Shown: positions 34,352 to 43,420, counted from the first letter of the stretch. The stretch is DNA of 64,000 nucleotides from an uncultured Clostridia bacterium (GCA_904419075.1 CAJFQM010000010.1:41178-105177), one strand, 5' to 3'. The notes: generated from the letters alone by a model not told the origin. Program-made: numbers and translations.

Positions 34352-35199
34352 GTGGGATTAAAAGAAATTCTTTCAAAGGGTAGAAAACGGAAAATAGCGA
34401 TAAGGGGTTTAGGAGTTTTAACACCCCTAATTTCGAATGTATTTAGGCGGTTTTGGATACGGCGGAAACCCTCGATGTCCGTCTCTGTGATCATCGCTCA
34501 TGCACAGTGTCATGAAACTGTATCTTCGCCCGATAAAATTGGCAGAGTGATGATTGCACTCGCAAAGGAAGCAAAGGTACAGGTGCGCGTTCATCTCGAT
34601 CATGGAGAAGATTTTAACTATTGTAAAAGGGCGATTGAACTCGGATTTACTTCGGTAATGATTGATTACTCTGCAAATTCTTATAGAGAAAATATTGAGG
34701 GAACTTGTCGAGTCGTACGATATGCTCACGGACGCGGCGTCGGTGTGGAGGCAGAGCTGGGAAGACTGCCTAAAAGGGAGAGTGGCGGCTCAGAAAAAAA
34801 TTCCGAGGAACTGTATACGAATCCCGAACTTGTAGAAGAATACCTTGAAAAGACAGACGTAGACGCTTTGGCGATCTCGTTCGAAACGGCGCACGGTATC
34901 TATAAAATAAAACCGAAGCTCAATTTTAAGGTGATTACCGAGGTCAGAAAACGGACGAATATTCCCCTTGTCATGCATGGCAGCGGCGGAATTTCGGACG
35001 AGGAATATCGAAAAGTCATCCACCACGGCATAGATAAAATCAATTGTTATACCTATATGTCCTACGTCGGATATGCCACGGCAAAACAATGGATGAACGG
35101 AATGCGACGGGTTTTTATCACGACATGGCTCTTTCGGCACAAAATGTCATGCGGGAAAATGTACTTTCAACGTTGAAGGTTTTTTCGAGAAGAAAATAA
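34352..35199 (+). pseudogene. Class II fructose/tagatose-bisphosphate aldolase, decayed
   Basis: The middle reads as a class II aldolase (VHLDHGEDFNYCKRAIELGF, SVMIDYSANSY, GVEAELGRL, HGSGGISDEEYRK, KINCYT), including the zinc-site histidines. The ends are broken. Around 34395-34490 the ancestral residues SFNTPNFECI and AVLDTAETLDV lie in a different frame with a TAG between them. Near 35110 a second shift moves the true C terminus (FYHDMALSAQNVMRENVL to a TAA at 35197-35199) out of frame. At least two frameshifts and one stop mean it is inactive. Living copies act in sugar-phosphate breakdown. Confidence 0.8.
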
Positions 35200-35216
35200 T
35201 TTGATAAAAAAGGAAT

Positions 35217-35423
35217 GTGTGTGGCGGATCTTTCCGTGCTTTGCGTTTCCGAACGTTTTACGTTTTCGGAGGAAAGGCCAAGGGTGTCAAAGCGATAAGG
35301 CTGTGTAACGACAAACTCGACTTACTCGTCTTACGGGAAGCGGTGGATATCCTTTTTTTCAGCTATGAATTTGTATTTTCGGTAACGATAGATATTCATT
35401 TGGTCGAAGTGAATTACAGATAG
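35217..35423 (+). pseudogene. Possible DUF4432 (aldose-epimerase-like) remnant
   Basis: The segment KGVKAIRLCNDKLDLLVLREAVDI resembles the N-terminal GVRxxRLxNGxLDLLVLPDRGLDI region of DUF4432 proteins. Nothing of the rest of that family follows, and 35424-35577 shows no gene. It directly follows the dead aldolase. This may be chance similarity. Confidence 0.3.
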
Positions 35424-35577
35424 TTTTTCGTAATCGCAAATATTTATTTTTCGGAAATCGAATGAAAAATATAACGCTCAAACGATCTGTGAAAGAAGTT
35501 AATAGGGCGACTTCTGAATGGGGTGGGGATAAGTCGTATTCGGAAATGATAAAAATCTTTTACGGATAGCTTTTGCG

Positions 35578-35606
35578 TTGACAAAGCGGGAAATAAAGAG
35601 TATAAT
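35578..35606 (+). promoter_or_regulatory. Sigma-A promoter of the Mrp gene, full consensus
   Basis: TTGACA at 35578-35583 and TATAAT at 35601-35606 with spacer 17. Confidence 0.88.
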
Positions 35607-35642
35607 ATCGAATCGGAAACAAGACAGACGAGGAGAAAAAGT

Positions 35643-36470
35643 ATGTCGGAAAATAATTGCACACACGATTGTTCCAGCTGTTCTTCGAACTGTTCTTCGA
35701 GGAACAAGGAAAGTTTGTTAAAGGCCCCTCACGCGCAATCCTCAATCAAAAAAGTGATTGCGGTAGTCAGTGGTAAAGGCGGGGTGGGAAAATCACTCAC
35801 TACATCCCTGCTCGCTTCATATGCGCATAAATGCGGTAAATCCGTAGGTATTATGGACGCCGATGTAACGGGACCCTCCATCCCTCGCATGTTCGGAATC
35901 GACGAGCGGGCGACGGGAAGTGAAGCGGGAATCAACACGGTTTTGACCCCTTCGGGAATACAGATGATGTCGATGAATTTACTTTTGGAAAACGAGACCG
36001 ACCCCGTACTTTGGCGCGGAGCGCTTATTTCGGGCACGGTATTGCAGTTTTGGACGGACGTCATTTGGAGAGACGTGGATTTATTGTTTATCGATATGCC
36101 GCCCGGAACGGGAGACGTGCCGCTGACCGTTTTTCAAAGCATTCCCATCGCGGGCGTCGTCATCGTCACTACGCCGCAGGATCTCGTAAAAATGGTTGTG
36201 GAAAAAGCGGTAAATATGGCGAACATGATGAATATTCCAGTCTTGGGGCTCGTCGAAAATATGAGTTGGCTTTCCTGCCCGGACTGCGGCCGGAAAATCG
36301 AAATTTTCGGCCAAAGCAAAGCGGCGGCGATTGCACAAGAATACGGAATCCCCGCTCTTGCAAAAATGCCTTTGGATGCAAAAATCGCGGAATATGCGGA
36401 TTTGGGGCGGATAGAGGATTACGAGACGGAGGATTTGAAGGAAATCTATCAGGCAATCGAAAGAGCATAG
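35643..36470 (+). CDS. Mrp/NBP35-type P-loop ATPase, iron-sulfur cluster carrier
   Basis: A 275-residue cytoplasmic ATPase that carries and transfers iron-sulfur clusters to apo-proteins. The deviant Walker A GKGGVGKS is at 44-51 and the cluster-bridging Cys212-x2-Cys215 (CPDC) lies near the C terminus. The first 20 residues hold an extra cysteine cluster (Cys6, 10, 13, 17), as in NBP35-like forms, likely for a second cluster. GAGGAG precedes the ATG. It is a single gene with its own promoter and terminator. Confidence 0.93.
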   Translation: MSENNCTHDCSSCSSNCSSRNKESLLKAPHAQSSIKKVIAVVSGKGGVGKSLTTSLLASYAHKCGKSVGIMDADVTGPSIPRMFGIDERATGSEAGINTVLTPSGIQMMSMNLLLENETDPVLWRGALISGTVLQFWTDVIWRDVDLLFIDMPPGTGDVPLTVFQSIPIAGVVIVTTPQDLVKMVVEKAVNMANMMNIPVLGLVENMSWLSCPDCGRKIEIFGQSKAAAIAQEYGIPALAKMPLDAKIAEYADLGRIEDYETEDLKEIYQAIERA

Positions 36471-36474
36471 ATAT

Positions 36475-36508
36475 AAAAAAGAACGGATAAAATCCGTTCT
36501 TTTTTGTT
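36475..36508. terminator. Bidirectional terminator between Mrp and PlsC genes
   Basis: A 14-base stem (36475-36488 with 36492-36505) with A run on the left and T run on the right. It can serve the converging genes on both sides. Confidence 0.85.
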
Positions 36509-36589
36509 TTACAGTCTTTTTAATCGAGACGACAATCTTCGTTCTTCTGTCGGAGGCATCCAACGATATATGTTTTCACACGATAAAAT

Positions 36590-37459
36590 TTATACGGCAA
36601 TACCGACAGGGGCGGTTTCTTCTTCCTGAGGGATTTCCTGGACGTGATTCGGTGCAAGAGGAACAACTTCGGGACAGGGAACCGAGTCGGGAGCGGGAGC
36701 TTCCTTGACATAATGCGCATATTCATAGGTAGAGTTTTTGCTTCTTTCGGTCATGGTTTCATAGACAAGGTCGCGGAGTTTTTTTCGATTTTCCTTTAAG
36801 GAAAGGTTTGTGTCGGGGAAAAACGGTCCGTCGATATAGACCGTTACTTTGGGAAGTTTTGAAAACCTGCGTTTCTGATAAGTAGTGGTAAAACAGAACA
36901 CAGGTTTATTTTCTTCTACGGGGTAACGGAACGATACGTCTTTAAAAGGACGGATTTTCGTATAATAGGGCCATATGTGCGCCTCGGGATAAATCACGAC
37001 GCAATGATTTTTTTCCGCATGGCGGGAGACGGCGCCGCAGAATCCGCGCATGCCTCTGCGAGAAGTGGGGATAGGTACTCCGCCTAATAATTCCACGGCT
37101 TTCCCGACGACGGGGATAGATACTCCGTCGGGATTAATGATGATATAAGCCTTTTTCGGAAATGTAACCAATGTCGGAATCAAGGCGTCTTTGACGGCTG
37201 CCGTATGATTGGCATACAGAAAATAACCATTCTTTTTATAGCCTTTCAGAACTCGCCGGTTCTTTATCTTTACACGGAAAATTAATTTCTGGCTGAGAAA
37301 AATAATTGGTGTGACGATTAATCGGTAGAGAATGAATTCAAAAAATTTTCTCAAAGGATTGCGAGAGAAATACCGATAATTTTCGGGTAACTCTTTTTGT
37401 TTGATGTTTGTTCCCGCAAAATCGTCATTCAGTTCATCGCTGTAATAATACGTTTTCAC
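36590..37459 (-). CDS. PlsC-type 1-acylglycerol-3-phosphate acyltransferase family protein
   Basis: A 289-residue membrane-associated acyltransferase. One hydrophobic helix (about 43-62) precedes the catalytic block NHTAAVKD (His85, Asp91). The spacing is His-x5-Asp instead of the usual His-x4-Asp, as in a Firmicutes subfamily. The VPIPTSRRG and VIYPEAHIWPY motifs follow. It would add the second acyl chain during phospholipid synthesis or acylate a glycolipid. The last 40 residues are Pro/Glu-rich and probably unstructured. It overlaps the glycosyltransferase gene by four bases, so the two work as a unit, perhaps on a membrane glycolipid. Confidence 0.82.
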   Translation of the reverse strand: MKTYYYSDELNDDFAGTNIKQKELPENYRYFSRNPLRKFFEFILYRLIVTPIIFLSQKLIFRVKIKNRRVLKGYKKNGYFLYANHTAAVKDALIPTLVTFPKKAYIIINPDGVSIPVVGKAVELLGGVPIPTSRRGMRGFCGAVSRHAEKNHCVVIYPEAHIWPYYTKIRPFKDVSFRYPVEENKPVFCFTTTYQKRRFSKLPKVTVYIDGPFFPDTNLSLKENRKKLRDLVYETMTERSKNSTYEYAHYVKEAPAPDSVPCPEVVPLAPNHVQEIPQEEETAPVGIAV

Positions 37460-38592
37460 TTGGCTTGCCTCCTCCCGTCTATCGTATTCATCAGCATCTT
37501 TTCCATTTCTTCCATACAGGCGGACTGAGAAAAACTTTTTCTCATTTCCGAATATTTTTCGACGTACTCTCGTTTCAAATCATCGTTTTCGTACCAAAAA
37601 TCGATTTTTTCGGCAAGCGCCGCCGCGTTCTTTTCTTCAAAAAGATTGTTTTCGTCTATGGCGAAAAATCTTGTGGCGCTTCGCTTGGAATTGCAGATTA
37701 CGGGTACCAGTCCGCAGGCGATGGCCTCCATACAGGAAATTGCTTCTATTTCCATTAAAGCAGTGTGTACATACAGATCTACTCCGTTCAGGAGTGCCGA
37801 AAGTTCCGGGCGTGTGTAAAAATGAAATTCACAATCCGTACGGAGTTCTTCGGCTCTGTGCTTCAAACGGTTTTTATCCGGTCCGTCTCCGGCAAAAATT
37901 ACTTTAATATCCGATTTGTGTCGGGATAACGCAACCGCTTCGATCAGAGTGACCTGAGATTTTTCGCGGCTGTAACGTCCCGTGCAGACAATCGTAAATT
38001 TATCCGAGACTCGCCTTTGGTTTGACTGATGAAAAAATTCGTCATTAACTCCATTGGAAATTACCCGACCTTCGGTAGGGTGGGTCTCTTTTTCAAATTC
38101 TTCTTTGATAAATCGCGTAGGATAGTGGATGACGTCACAGTAACGGTATACATTACGATAAAAAGTCCGATAGACCAATCGGTTTACGAGCGGGACGTTC
38201 ATCATTCCTATGTGAGAAGTCACGTTTTCTGCCTGACAGTGAAAACTCGCGGTAAGTGGCTTGTTCATTTTTTTCGCAAGTTTTGCACCCTTTGAGCCTA
38301 AAAACAAAGGAAATTGAATATGTACCGCGTCGGCGTTTTTAATGGCTTCCGTCAATATTTTTTTGTTCGCTTTCGCAAGGACGACTCCGTTTCGTTTGAA
38401 TACATTGTTCAAAGGTCCGAAATTCATTTTCGGAACAACGAAACGATTTTTTTCACCGTCCGTTTCTTCGTCTGCCGAAACTACCGTAACTTCATGTCCC
38501 TTTTTTCGTAAATGTCGGATAAGGTTTAAGGTGGCGATGGTGGTGCCGTTATTCGGTTGTCCGAGTACATCGCAAATTACGGTAATTTTCAT
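37456..38592 (-). CDS. GT4-family glycosyltransferase
   Basis: A 378-residue GT-B fold enzyme. The N-terminal domain starts MKITVICD with the glycine-rich NNGTTIATLNL loop. The C-terminal domain has GRYSREKSQVTLIEA, the FAGDGP turn and the sugar-nucleotide site around METEAISCMEAIACG-like residues (MEIEAISCMEAIACG). It resembles diacylglycerol glucosyltransferases of Gram-positive cells and, with the PlsC-type partner, probably builds a membrane glycolipid. Ribosome site AAGGAG precedes the ATG. Confidence 0.85.
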   Translation of the reverse strand: MKITVICDVLGQPNNGTTIATLNLIRHLRKKGHEVTVVSADEETDGEKNRFVVPKMNFGPLNNVFKRNGVVLAKANKKILTEAIKNADAVHIQFPLFLGSKGAKLAKKMNKPLTASFHCQAENVTSHIGMMNVPLVNRLVYRTFYRNVYRYCDVIHYPTRFIKEEFEKETHPTEGRVISNGVNDEFFHQSNQRRVSDKFTIVCTGRYSREKSQVTLIEAVALSRHKSDIKVIFAGDGPDKNRLKHRAEELRTDCEFHFYTRPELSALLNGVDLYVHTALMEIEAISCMEAIACGLVPVICNSKRSATRFFAIDENNLFEEKNAAALAEKIDFWYENDDLKREYVEKYSEMRKSFSQSACMEEMEKMLMNTIDGRRQAK

Positions 38593-38683
38593 AGAGCTCC
38601 TTCCAAATTTTTGCTTCTTAAGATTCTTCCCGATATAGTATTAAGGGGTAGAATCAGTTTGTGTAATAAAAAATGATCAAATA

Positions 38684-38695
38684 GTGACATTTGTC
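38684..38695. promoter_or_regulatory. Palindrome TGACATTTGTCA, candidate operator
   Basis: A perfect 5-2-5 palindrome placed just downstream of the -10 of the minus-strand promoter, where a repressor would block transcription. Confidence 0.45.
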
Positions 38696-38705
38696 ATCTG
38701 TTTAT

Positions 38706-38734
38706 ATTATATCTAGTCCTATTACAGAAAGCAA
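38706..38734 (-). promoter_or_regulatory. Promoter of the glycosyltransferase-PlsC operon
   Basis: TTGCTT (38734-38729) and TATAAT (38711-38706) on the minus strand, spacer 17. The leader is about 107 bases. The remaining part of the 300-base gap up to 38858 holds nothing recognised. Confidence 0.6.
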
Positions 38735-38858
38735 TAGGCGTTACGGATAATGTTTTTCTACCGATATAGAATTATGAGAGATTGTCTTTCTCCTTTTATT
38801 CGAGTGAAACAATAAACTCTACTCACAGTAGAATTTAATAAAAATGCCGTTGTTTGGC

Positions 38859-38887
38859 TTGATTTTTGGGGTAAAATATGGTATATT
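38859..38887 (+). promoter_or_regulatory. Promoter of the XRE gene
   Basis: TTGATT at 38859-38864 and TATATT at 38882-38887, spacer 17. The predicted transcription start coincides with the ATG of the gene. Confidence 0.65.
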
Positions 38888-38893
38888 GAAGAT

Positions 38894-39496
38894 ATGGAAA
38901 GTACTGTTAAGATGATTGTGGCGAAAAACTTGATAGAGCTGAGAAAACGTAAAAATCTGACGCAGGGGGAACTTGCGGAGATGCTCAATTATTCGGATAA
39001 AACAATCTCCAAATGGGAAAACGGAGATTCTCTCCCGGATATTTCCGTTTTGGCAACGCTTTCGGAAATTTACGGGATTACCCTCGATGATTTGATTCAT
39101 GAACACGCGGCTGAAAAAATAGCGGATAAGGCGGAGGAAAAAAGAGCATTGGAACGTTATAATCAGTGGATTATTCTCAGTTTGTCCGTGGTGGTAGTAT
39201 TTTTGATTGCTACCCTGGTCTACGTATATCTGAAATTGAAAGCCAATATCGACTATTGGCAGGCGTTCGTATGGGCGGTCCCCGTATCTTGCCTCGCTCT
39301 TCTTTGGAAGAACCGAAAGACGGAAAAGAGTATAAGAATGAATAAAGTATACAGGACGGCAGTGCTTTCCGTACTTTGTTGGTCTCTTCTCGCCGCGGTT
39401 TATCTTCAACTTTTGGAATATGAAGTTTGGTTGATTTTTATTTTGGGAATCCCCGTCGAACTGATTATATGGCTCAGTTCAAAGTTGAATAAGTAA
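38894..39496 (+). CDS. XRE-type HTH protein with membrane anchor
   Basis: A 200-residue protein. Residues about 10-65 are a Cro/C1-type helix-turn-helix (LTQGELAEMLNYSDKTISKWENG). Residues about 93-115, 120-135, 150-170 and 175-195 are hydrophobic helices, so it is a membrane-bound regulator, a common Firmicutes type whose signal is often unknown. No ribosome site is seen before the ATG, which sits at the predicted transcription start; a second ATG at 38912 is an alternative start. Confidence 0.85.
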   Translation: MESTVKMIVAKNLIELRKRKNLTQGELAEMLNYSDKTISKWENGDSLPDISVLATLSEIYGITLDDLIHEHAAEKIADKAEEKRALERYNQWIILSLSVVVVFLIATLVYVYLKLKANIDYWQAFVWAVPVSCLALLWKNRKTEKSIRMNKVYRTAVLSVLCWSLLAAVYLQLLEYEVWLIFILGIPVELIIWLSSKLNK

Positions 39497-39610
39497 ATTT
39501 ACGTCGGGGTTGCTTTCGCGCTTTCTTATGCTTGACTGTTCGTGTGTTTATTTTTAAGAAAAAGCGATTTTTGACATAGTATAGAATTATCTTAAAACAA
39601 GGAGCTATCT

Positions 39611-39943
39611 GTGAGTATTATCATCCATATTTATTATACGGGAAAGAACGGTGCGGCACGAAAATTTGCAGAGGAGATGATTTCACTCGGAATTGTAAAA
39701 AAAATCCTTGAGGAATCGGGAAATGAAGGATACGAATATTTCCTTTCCGTAAACGATCCGGAAACACTCCTTTTAGTTGATCGTTGGAAAGACCAGAAGG
39801 CCCTTGACGAGCATCATGCTTCGCCCATGATGAAAAAGATTTTTGCGCTTCGGGAAAAGTATGATCTTCACATGCGGGTGGAAAGATTTATTTCCGAGGA
39901 CACAAAACTTTCAGATGAAAATGAAGCCTTTATCCGTAAATAG
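39611..39943 (+). CDS. Antibiotic biosynthesis monooxygenase-like (ABM/YgiN) protein
   Basis: A 110-residue ferredoxin-like protein starting at GTG with AAGGAG seven bases upstream. The beta-alpha-beta order and the LLLVDRWKDQKALDEHHASP segment are typical of the ABM fold. Members act on quinones or small aromatic compounds without cofactors. TTGACA lies at 39571, but no well-placed -10 was found. It stands alone between the XRE gene and thyA. Confidence 0.78.
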   Translation: MSIIIHIYYTGKNGAARKFAEEMISLGIVKKILEESGNEGYEYFLSVNDPETLLLVDRWKDQKALDEHHASPMMKKIFALREKYDLHMRVERFISEDTKLSDENEAFIRK

Positions 39944-40010
39944 TAGAGCTTAAAACGGAATATTTTTCTGTGCAAGATGGGAGCAATTTTTGACGGAAGC
40001 GGTCTACTTC

Positions 40011-40040
40011 TTGACTTAAAGAGCAGAAACGTGTTATAAT
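40011..40040 (+). promoter_or_regulatory. Promoter of thyA-folA
   Basis: TTGACT at 40011-40016 and TATAAT at 40035-40040, spacer 18, with an extended TG before the -10. Confidence 0.78.
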
Positions 40041-40116
40041 TAAAAACACGGATCTTTATTAGGTACGCTGTATCGTTGATAAATATCGATAATAATCAAA
40101 ACAAAGGAAGGATTTC

Positions 40117-40947
40117 ATGAGCAGAGCAGATCGGGTTTTTGTGGAAAATATGACGGATATTTTGGAAAACGGATTTTGGGACACGGAATTGGATGTCCGT
40201 CCCAGATGGGAAGACGGTACTCCCGCACATACGGTAAAGAAATTCGGGATCGTCAATCGGTATGATCTCCGCGAGGAACTGCCCATTCTTACCATTCGCC
40301 GCACCGCGTTCAAATCCTGCATTGACGAATTATTATGGATATGGCAGAAAAAAAGCAATAATATCCGAGACCTTCATTCTCATATCTGGGATAGTTGGGC
40401 GGACGAAAACGGCTCTATCGGCAAAGCGTACGGCTACCAGTTGGCGCAGAAGGCAAAATATAAAGAGGGAGAATTCGATCAGGTCGACCGCGTGTTGTTT
40501 GATTTGAAGAATAATCCTTCCAGCCGCCGCATTATGACGAATATTTATAATTTTGCAGACCTTCACGAAATGAACCTCTATCCCTGCGCTTACTCGATGA
40601 CGTTCAATGTTTCGGGGGATACCCTCAACGGGATTCTCAACCAACGTTCCAACGACATGCTGACGGCAAATAATTGGAACGTGCTGCAATATGCCGTTTT
40701 GCTCATCATGTTTGCACAGGTTTCGGGGTTGAAAGCGGGTGAACTCGTACACGTCATTGCCGATGCGCACATTTATGACAGGCATATTCCGATCGTCAGG
40801 GAGATTCTGGAAAAGCCGCAGCACCCCGCTCCTAAACTCATTGTAGATCCGGACATTAAAAATTTCTATGATTTCACGGTAGACAGCTTTAAGCTCGAAA
40901 ATTATGAGTTTGAAAAGCTGGATACGAAAATCCCGGTGGCGATATGA
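40117..40947 (+). CDS. thyA: Thymidylate synthase
   Basis: A 276-residue enzyme that methylates dUMP to dTMP with methylene-tetrahydrofolate. The catalytic Cys157 lies in YPCAYS (Ala in place of the usual His after Cys), followed by NQRSNDMLTANNWNVLQYA and IADAHIYDRHI, all strong family marks. Length is close to the usual 264. AAGGAAGG precedes the ATG. It overlaps folA by four bases (ATGA), coupling supply and recycling of folate. Confidence 0.97.
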   Translation: MSRADRVFVENMTDILENGFWDTELDVRPRWEDGTPAHTVKKFGIVNRYDLREELPILTIRRTAFKSCIDELLWIWQKKSNNIRDLHSHIWDSWADENGSIGKAYGYQLAQKAKYKEGEFDQVDRVLFDLKNNPSSRRIMTNIYNFADLHEMNLYPCAYSMTFNVSGDTLNGILNQRSNDMLTANNWNVLQYAVLLIMFAQVSGLKAGELVHVIADAHIYDRHIPIVREILEKPQHPAPKLIVDPDIKNFYDFTVDSFKLENYEFEKLDTKIPVAI

Positions 40948-41444
40948 TCCGCGCGATTTTACATGCCGACCGAAATTGGGGAATCGGCCGAGAAAATTCC
41001 CTGATGTTTTCCCTTCCCAAAGACATGAAATTTTTCCGCGAGACGACGAGCGGGAAGACGGTGGTGATGGGAGGAAATACCCTGCGTTCGTTTCCCGGCG
41101 GAAAGCCGCTGAAAAATCGGACGAATATCGTCCTTTCGCGGAGTCAGAAGCGGGACGACTGTATCGTTGTATCCGATATGGAAGCCTTGAAATCGGAGAT
41201 GAAAAAACGGAAGTCCGAGGATATTTATGTTATCGGCGGAGCGTCGGTATATGAGGCACTTTTGCCTTATTGCGAAGAAGTGCTCGTGACGAAGGTGGAC
41301 GCAGACGGCGGAGCGGAAACGTTTTTCCCGAATCTGGATCAAAGGAAGCAATTTGTCGTCATCGAGGAGAGCGTTCCGACGGAAGATAACGGGTATACGA
41401 TACGTTTTGTGAAATACAGGAATACAAAGGTTTGCGAGCTTTGA
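40944..41444 (+). CDS. folA: Dihydrofolate reductase
   Basis: A 166-residue enzyme that regenerates tetrahydrofolate for thymidylate synthase. Marks are the NWGIGRENSLMFSLPKDMKFF substrate loop, VVMGGNTLRSFP for NADPH, LSRS, and the YVIGGASVYE loop. It starts inside the end of thyA and shares its promoter; a terminator follows. Confidence 0.97.
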   Translation: MIRAILHADRNWGIGRENSLMFSLPKDMKFFRETTSGKTVVMGGNTLRSFPGGKPLKNRTNIVLSRSQKRDDCIVVSDMEALKSEMKKRKSEDIYVIGGASVYEALLPYCEEVLVTKVDADGGAETFFPNLDQRKQFVVIEESVPTEDNGYTIRFVKYRNTKVCEL

Positions 41445-41490
41445 AATATTTCCGCAAAAGCGTTTTTGCGGAAATATTTTCATGTTTTTT
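41443..41490 (+). terminator. Terminator after folA
   Basis: A 16-base stem (41444-41459 with 41464-41479) that overlaps the folA stop, followed by interrupted T runs. Confidence 0.75.
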
Positions 41491-41511
41491 CGGAATAGAC
41501 CGCGGAATTTG

Positions 41512-41540
41512 TTGTCATATCCGAAAAAAAGTATTAAAAT
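41512..41540 (+). promoter_or_regulatory. Promoter of typA
   Basis: TTGTCA at 41512-41517 and TAAAAT at 41535-41540, spacer 17. Confidence 0.7.
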
Positions 41541-41577
41541 AGTAAAGTTAAAAAGACTGAAAAAGAAGGAATGACAT

Positions 41578-43407
41578 ATGATTAGAGACGATTTGAGGAA
41601 TATCGCAATTATCGCCCACGTAGACCACGGCAAGACGACGTTGGTCAATCAGATGCTGATGCAGGGCGGAATGTTCCGCGCCAACGAACAGGTGCAGGAT
41701 CGGGTCATGGACTCCAACGATCTCGAACGGGAACGCGGAATCACTATTTTGGCAAAGAACACTTCTGCGCATTATAAAGGAGTGAAGATAAATATAGTAG
41801 ATACGCCGGGCCACGCCGACTTTTCGGGCGAAGTGGAGCGCGTTCTCAAAATGGTGAACGGAGCTCTGATACTCGTGGACGCGGCGGAAGGGCCGCTTCC
41901 GCAGACGCGGTTTGTCATGCAGAAGGCGCTGGAACTCCAACTCAAACTCATCATCGTCATCAATAAGGTGGACCGTCCCGACGCGCGGATTTCCGAAGTC
42001 GTGGACGAAGTTTTGGAATTGATGATGGATCTGGACGCCACGGACGAACAGCTGGAAAGTCCCATCGTTTACTGTTGCGGCCGTGCGGGAACGTCTTCCC
42101 TTACCCCCGACAAACAGGAGGATAACCTCAATCCGCTTTTTGATACCATACTTTCCCATATTCCCCCCATGGATATGGATACGGAAGGACCCGCGCAGCT
42201 TCTGGTTTCCTGTATCGATTATAACGAATTTGTCGGCCGTATCGGGATCGGCCGTATCGAACGGGGTACCGTCCGCGCCAACGAGCCCGTAAGTATTTGC
42301 AATTATAACGACAATAAAGTGCGCACAAATTGTAAGATAGCCAATCTCTATCAAATCGAAGGCTTGGAACGGGTTTCCGTTCCGACGGCGAAAGCGGGGG
42401 ATATCGTGGTGTTTTCGGGCATCGACGGGCTGAATATCGGCGATACCGTCTGCGAGCCTACCAAGGTGGAGCCTGTTCAATTCGTCAAGATAGAGGAACC
42501 GACCGTCGAGATGACGTTTTCCGTCAATGACAGTCCCTTCGCGGGAAAAGAAGGCAAATTCGTCACGACCCGCCAGCTCCGCGAACGCCTGTATAAAGAA
42601 TTGCTCCGCGACGTATCCCTGCGCGTAAACGATACGGATACGGCCGATTCCTTCCGCGTGTGCGGCCGCGGCGAGATGCATCTTTCCATTCTTATCGAAA
42701 CGATGCGCCGCGAGGGGTACGAATTTCAGGTATCCACGCCCAAAGTCCTTTATAAGGAAATCGACGGCGAACTTTACGAGCCGATCGAGCGCCTCGTCGT
42801 AGACGTACCCGAAGACATGACGGGTCCGGTATTTTCCGGTATGGGCAATCGAAAGGGTACGCTCGTGCACATGAGCGCGGTCGGCAGCCGCATGCGTCTC
42901 GAATTTACCGTTCCCGCCCGCGGACTTTTCGGATATAAGAGCGAATTTCTTACCGATACCAAAGGACAGGGAATCATGAACTCCATTTTCTTTGAATACG
43001 AGCCGTATAAGGGCGACATGCAGCGTCGGAATACGGGTTCTTTGGTCGCGTTCGAGACGGGCGAAGCTGTGACTTACGGACTGTTCAACGCACAGGGGCG
43101 CGGAACTCTGTTTATTACGCCCGGTACGCCCGTGTATGAAGGTATGGTCGTGGGATATACCAATTTAGCGGACGATATCAATATCAACGTATGTAAGACC
43201 AAACATCTCACCAATACCCGTTCTTCCTCGAGCGATGACGCGCTCACGCTGATTCCCGTCAGCAAAATGAGTCTCGAAGAATGTCTGGAATTTATTGCCG
43301 ACGACGAACTTTTAGAGGTGACTCCGAAATCGCTGCGTATCCGTAAGCGGATTTTGGACAGCGAGTTGCGGGCAAAAGCGAGATTCCGCGAAAAGAATCT
43401 CAAATAA
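41578..43407 (+). CDS. typA: Ribosome-associated GTPase TypA/BipA
   Basis: A 609-residue translational GTPase that binds ribosomes and aids assembly of the large subunit and stress growth. G1 is AHVDHGKT (13-20), G3 DTPGH, G4 NKVD. The elongation-factor domains II, III and V follow, and the TypA-specific C-terminal domain ends with RKRILDSELRAKARFREKN. Length is normal. AAGGA precedes the ATG; gene order beside thyA-folA and yabP is compatible with a housekeeping region. Confidence 0.97.
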   Translation: MIRDDLRNIAIIAHVDHGKTTLVNQMLMQGGMFRANEQVQDRVMDSNDLERERGITILAKNTSAHYKGVKINIVDTPGHADFSGEVERVLKMVNGALILVDAAEGPLPQTRFVMQKALELQLKLIIVINKVDRPDARISEVVDEVLELMMDLDATDEQLESPIVYCCGRAGTSSLTPDKQEDNLNPLFDTILSHIPPMDMDTEGPAQLLVSCIDYNEFVGRIGIGRIERGTVRANEPVSICNYNDNKVRTNCKIANLYQIEGLERVSVPTAKAGDIVVFSGIDGLNIGDTVCEPTKVEPVQFVKIEEPTVEMTFSVNDSPFAGKEGKFVTTRQLRERLYKELLRDVSLRVNDTDTADSFRVCGRGEMHLSILIETMRREGYEFQVSTPKVLYKEIDGELYEPIERLVVDVPEDMTGPVFSGMGNRKGTLVHMSAVGSRMRLEFTVPARGLFGYKSEFLTDTKGQGIMNSIFFEYEPYKGDMQRRNTGSLVAFETGEAVTYGLFNAQGRGTLFITPGTPVYEGMVVGYTNLADDININVCKTKHLTNTRSSSSDDALTLIPVSKMSLEECLEFIADDELLEVTPKSLRIRKRILDSELRAKARFREKNLK

Positions 43408-43420
43408 AAAATCGAAAGGG

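Noticed and set aside
39571..39599. Promoter for the ABM/YgiN gene
   Set aside because: TTGACA is present, but the nearest -10-like sequence is only 5 bases away and nothing fits at 16-18.
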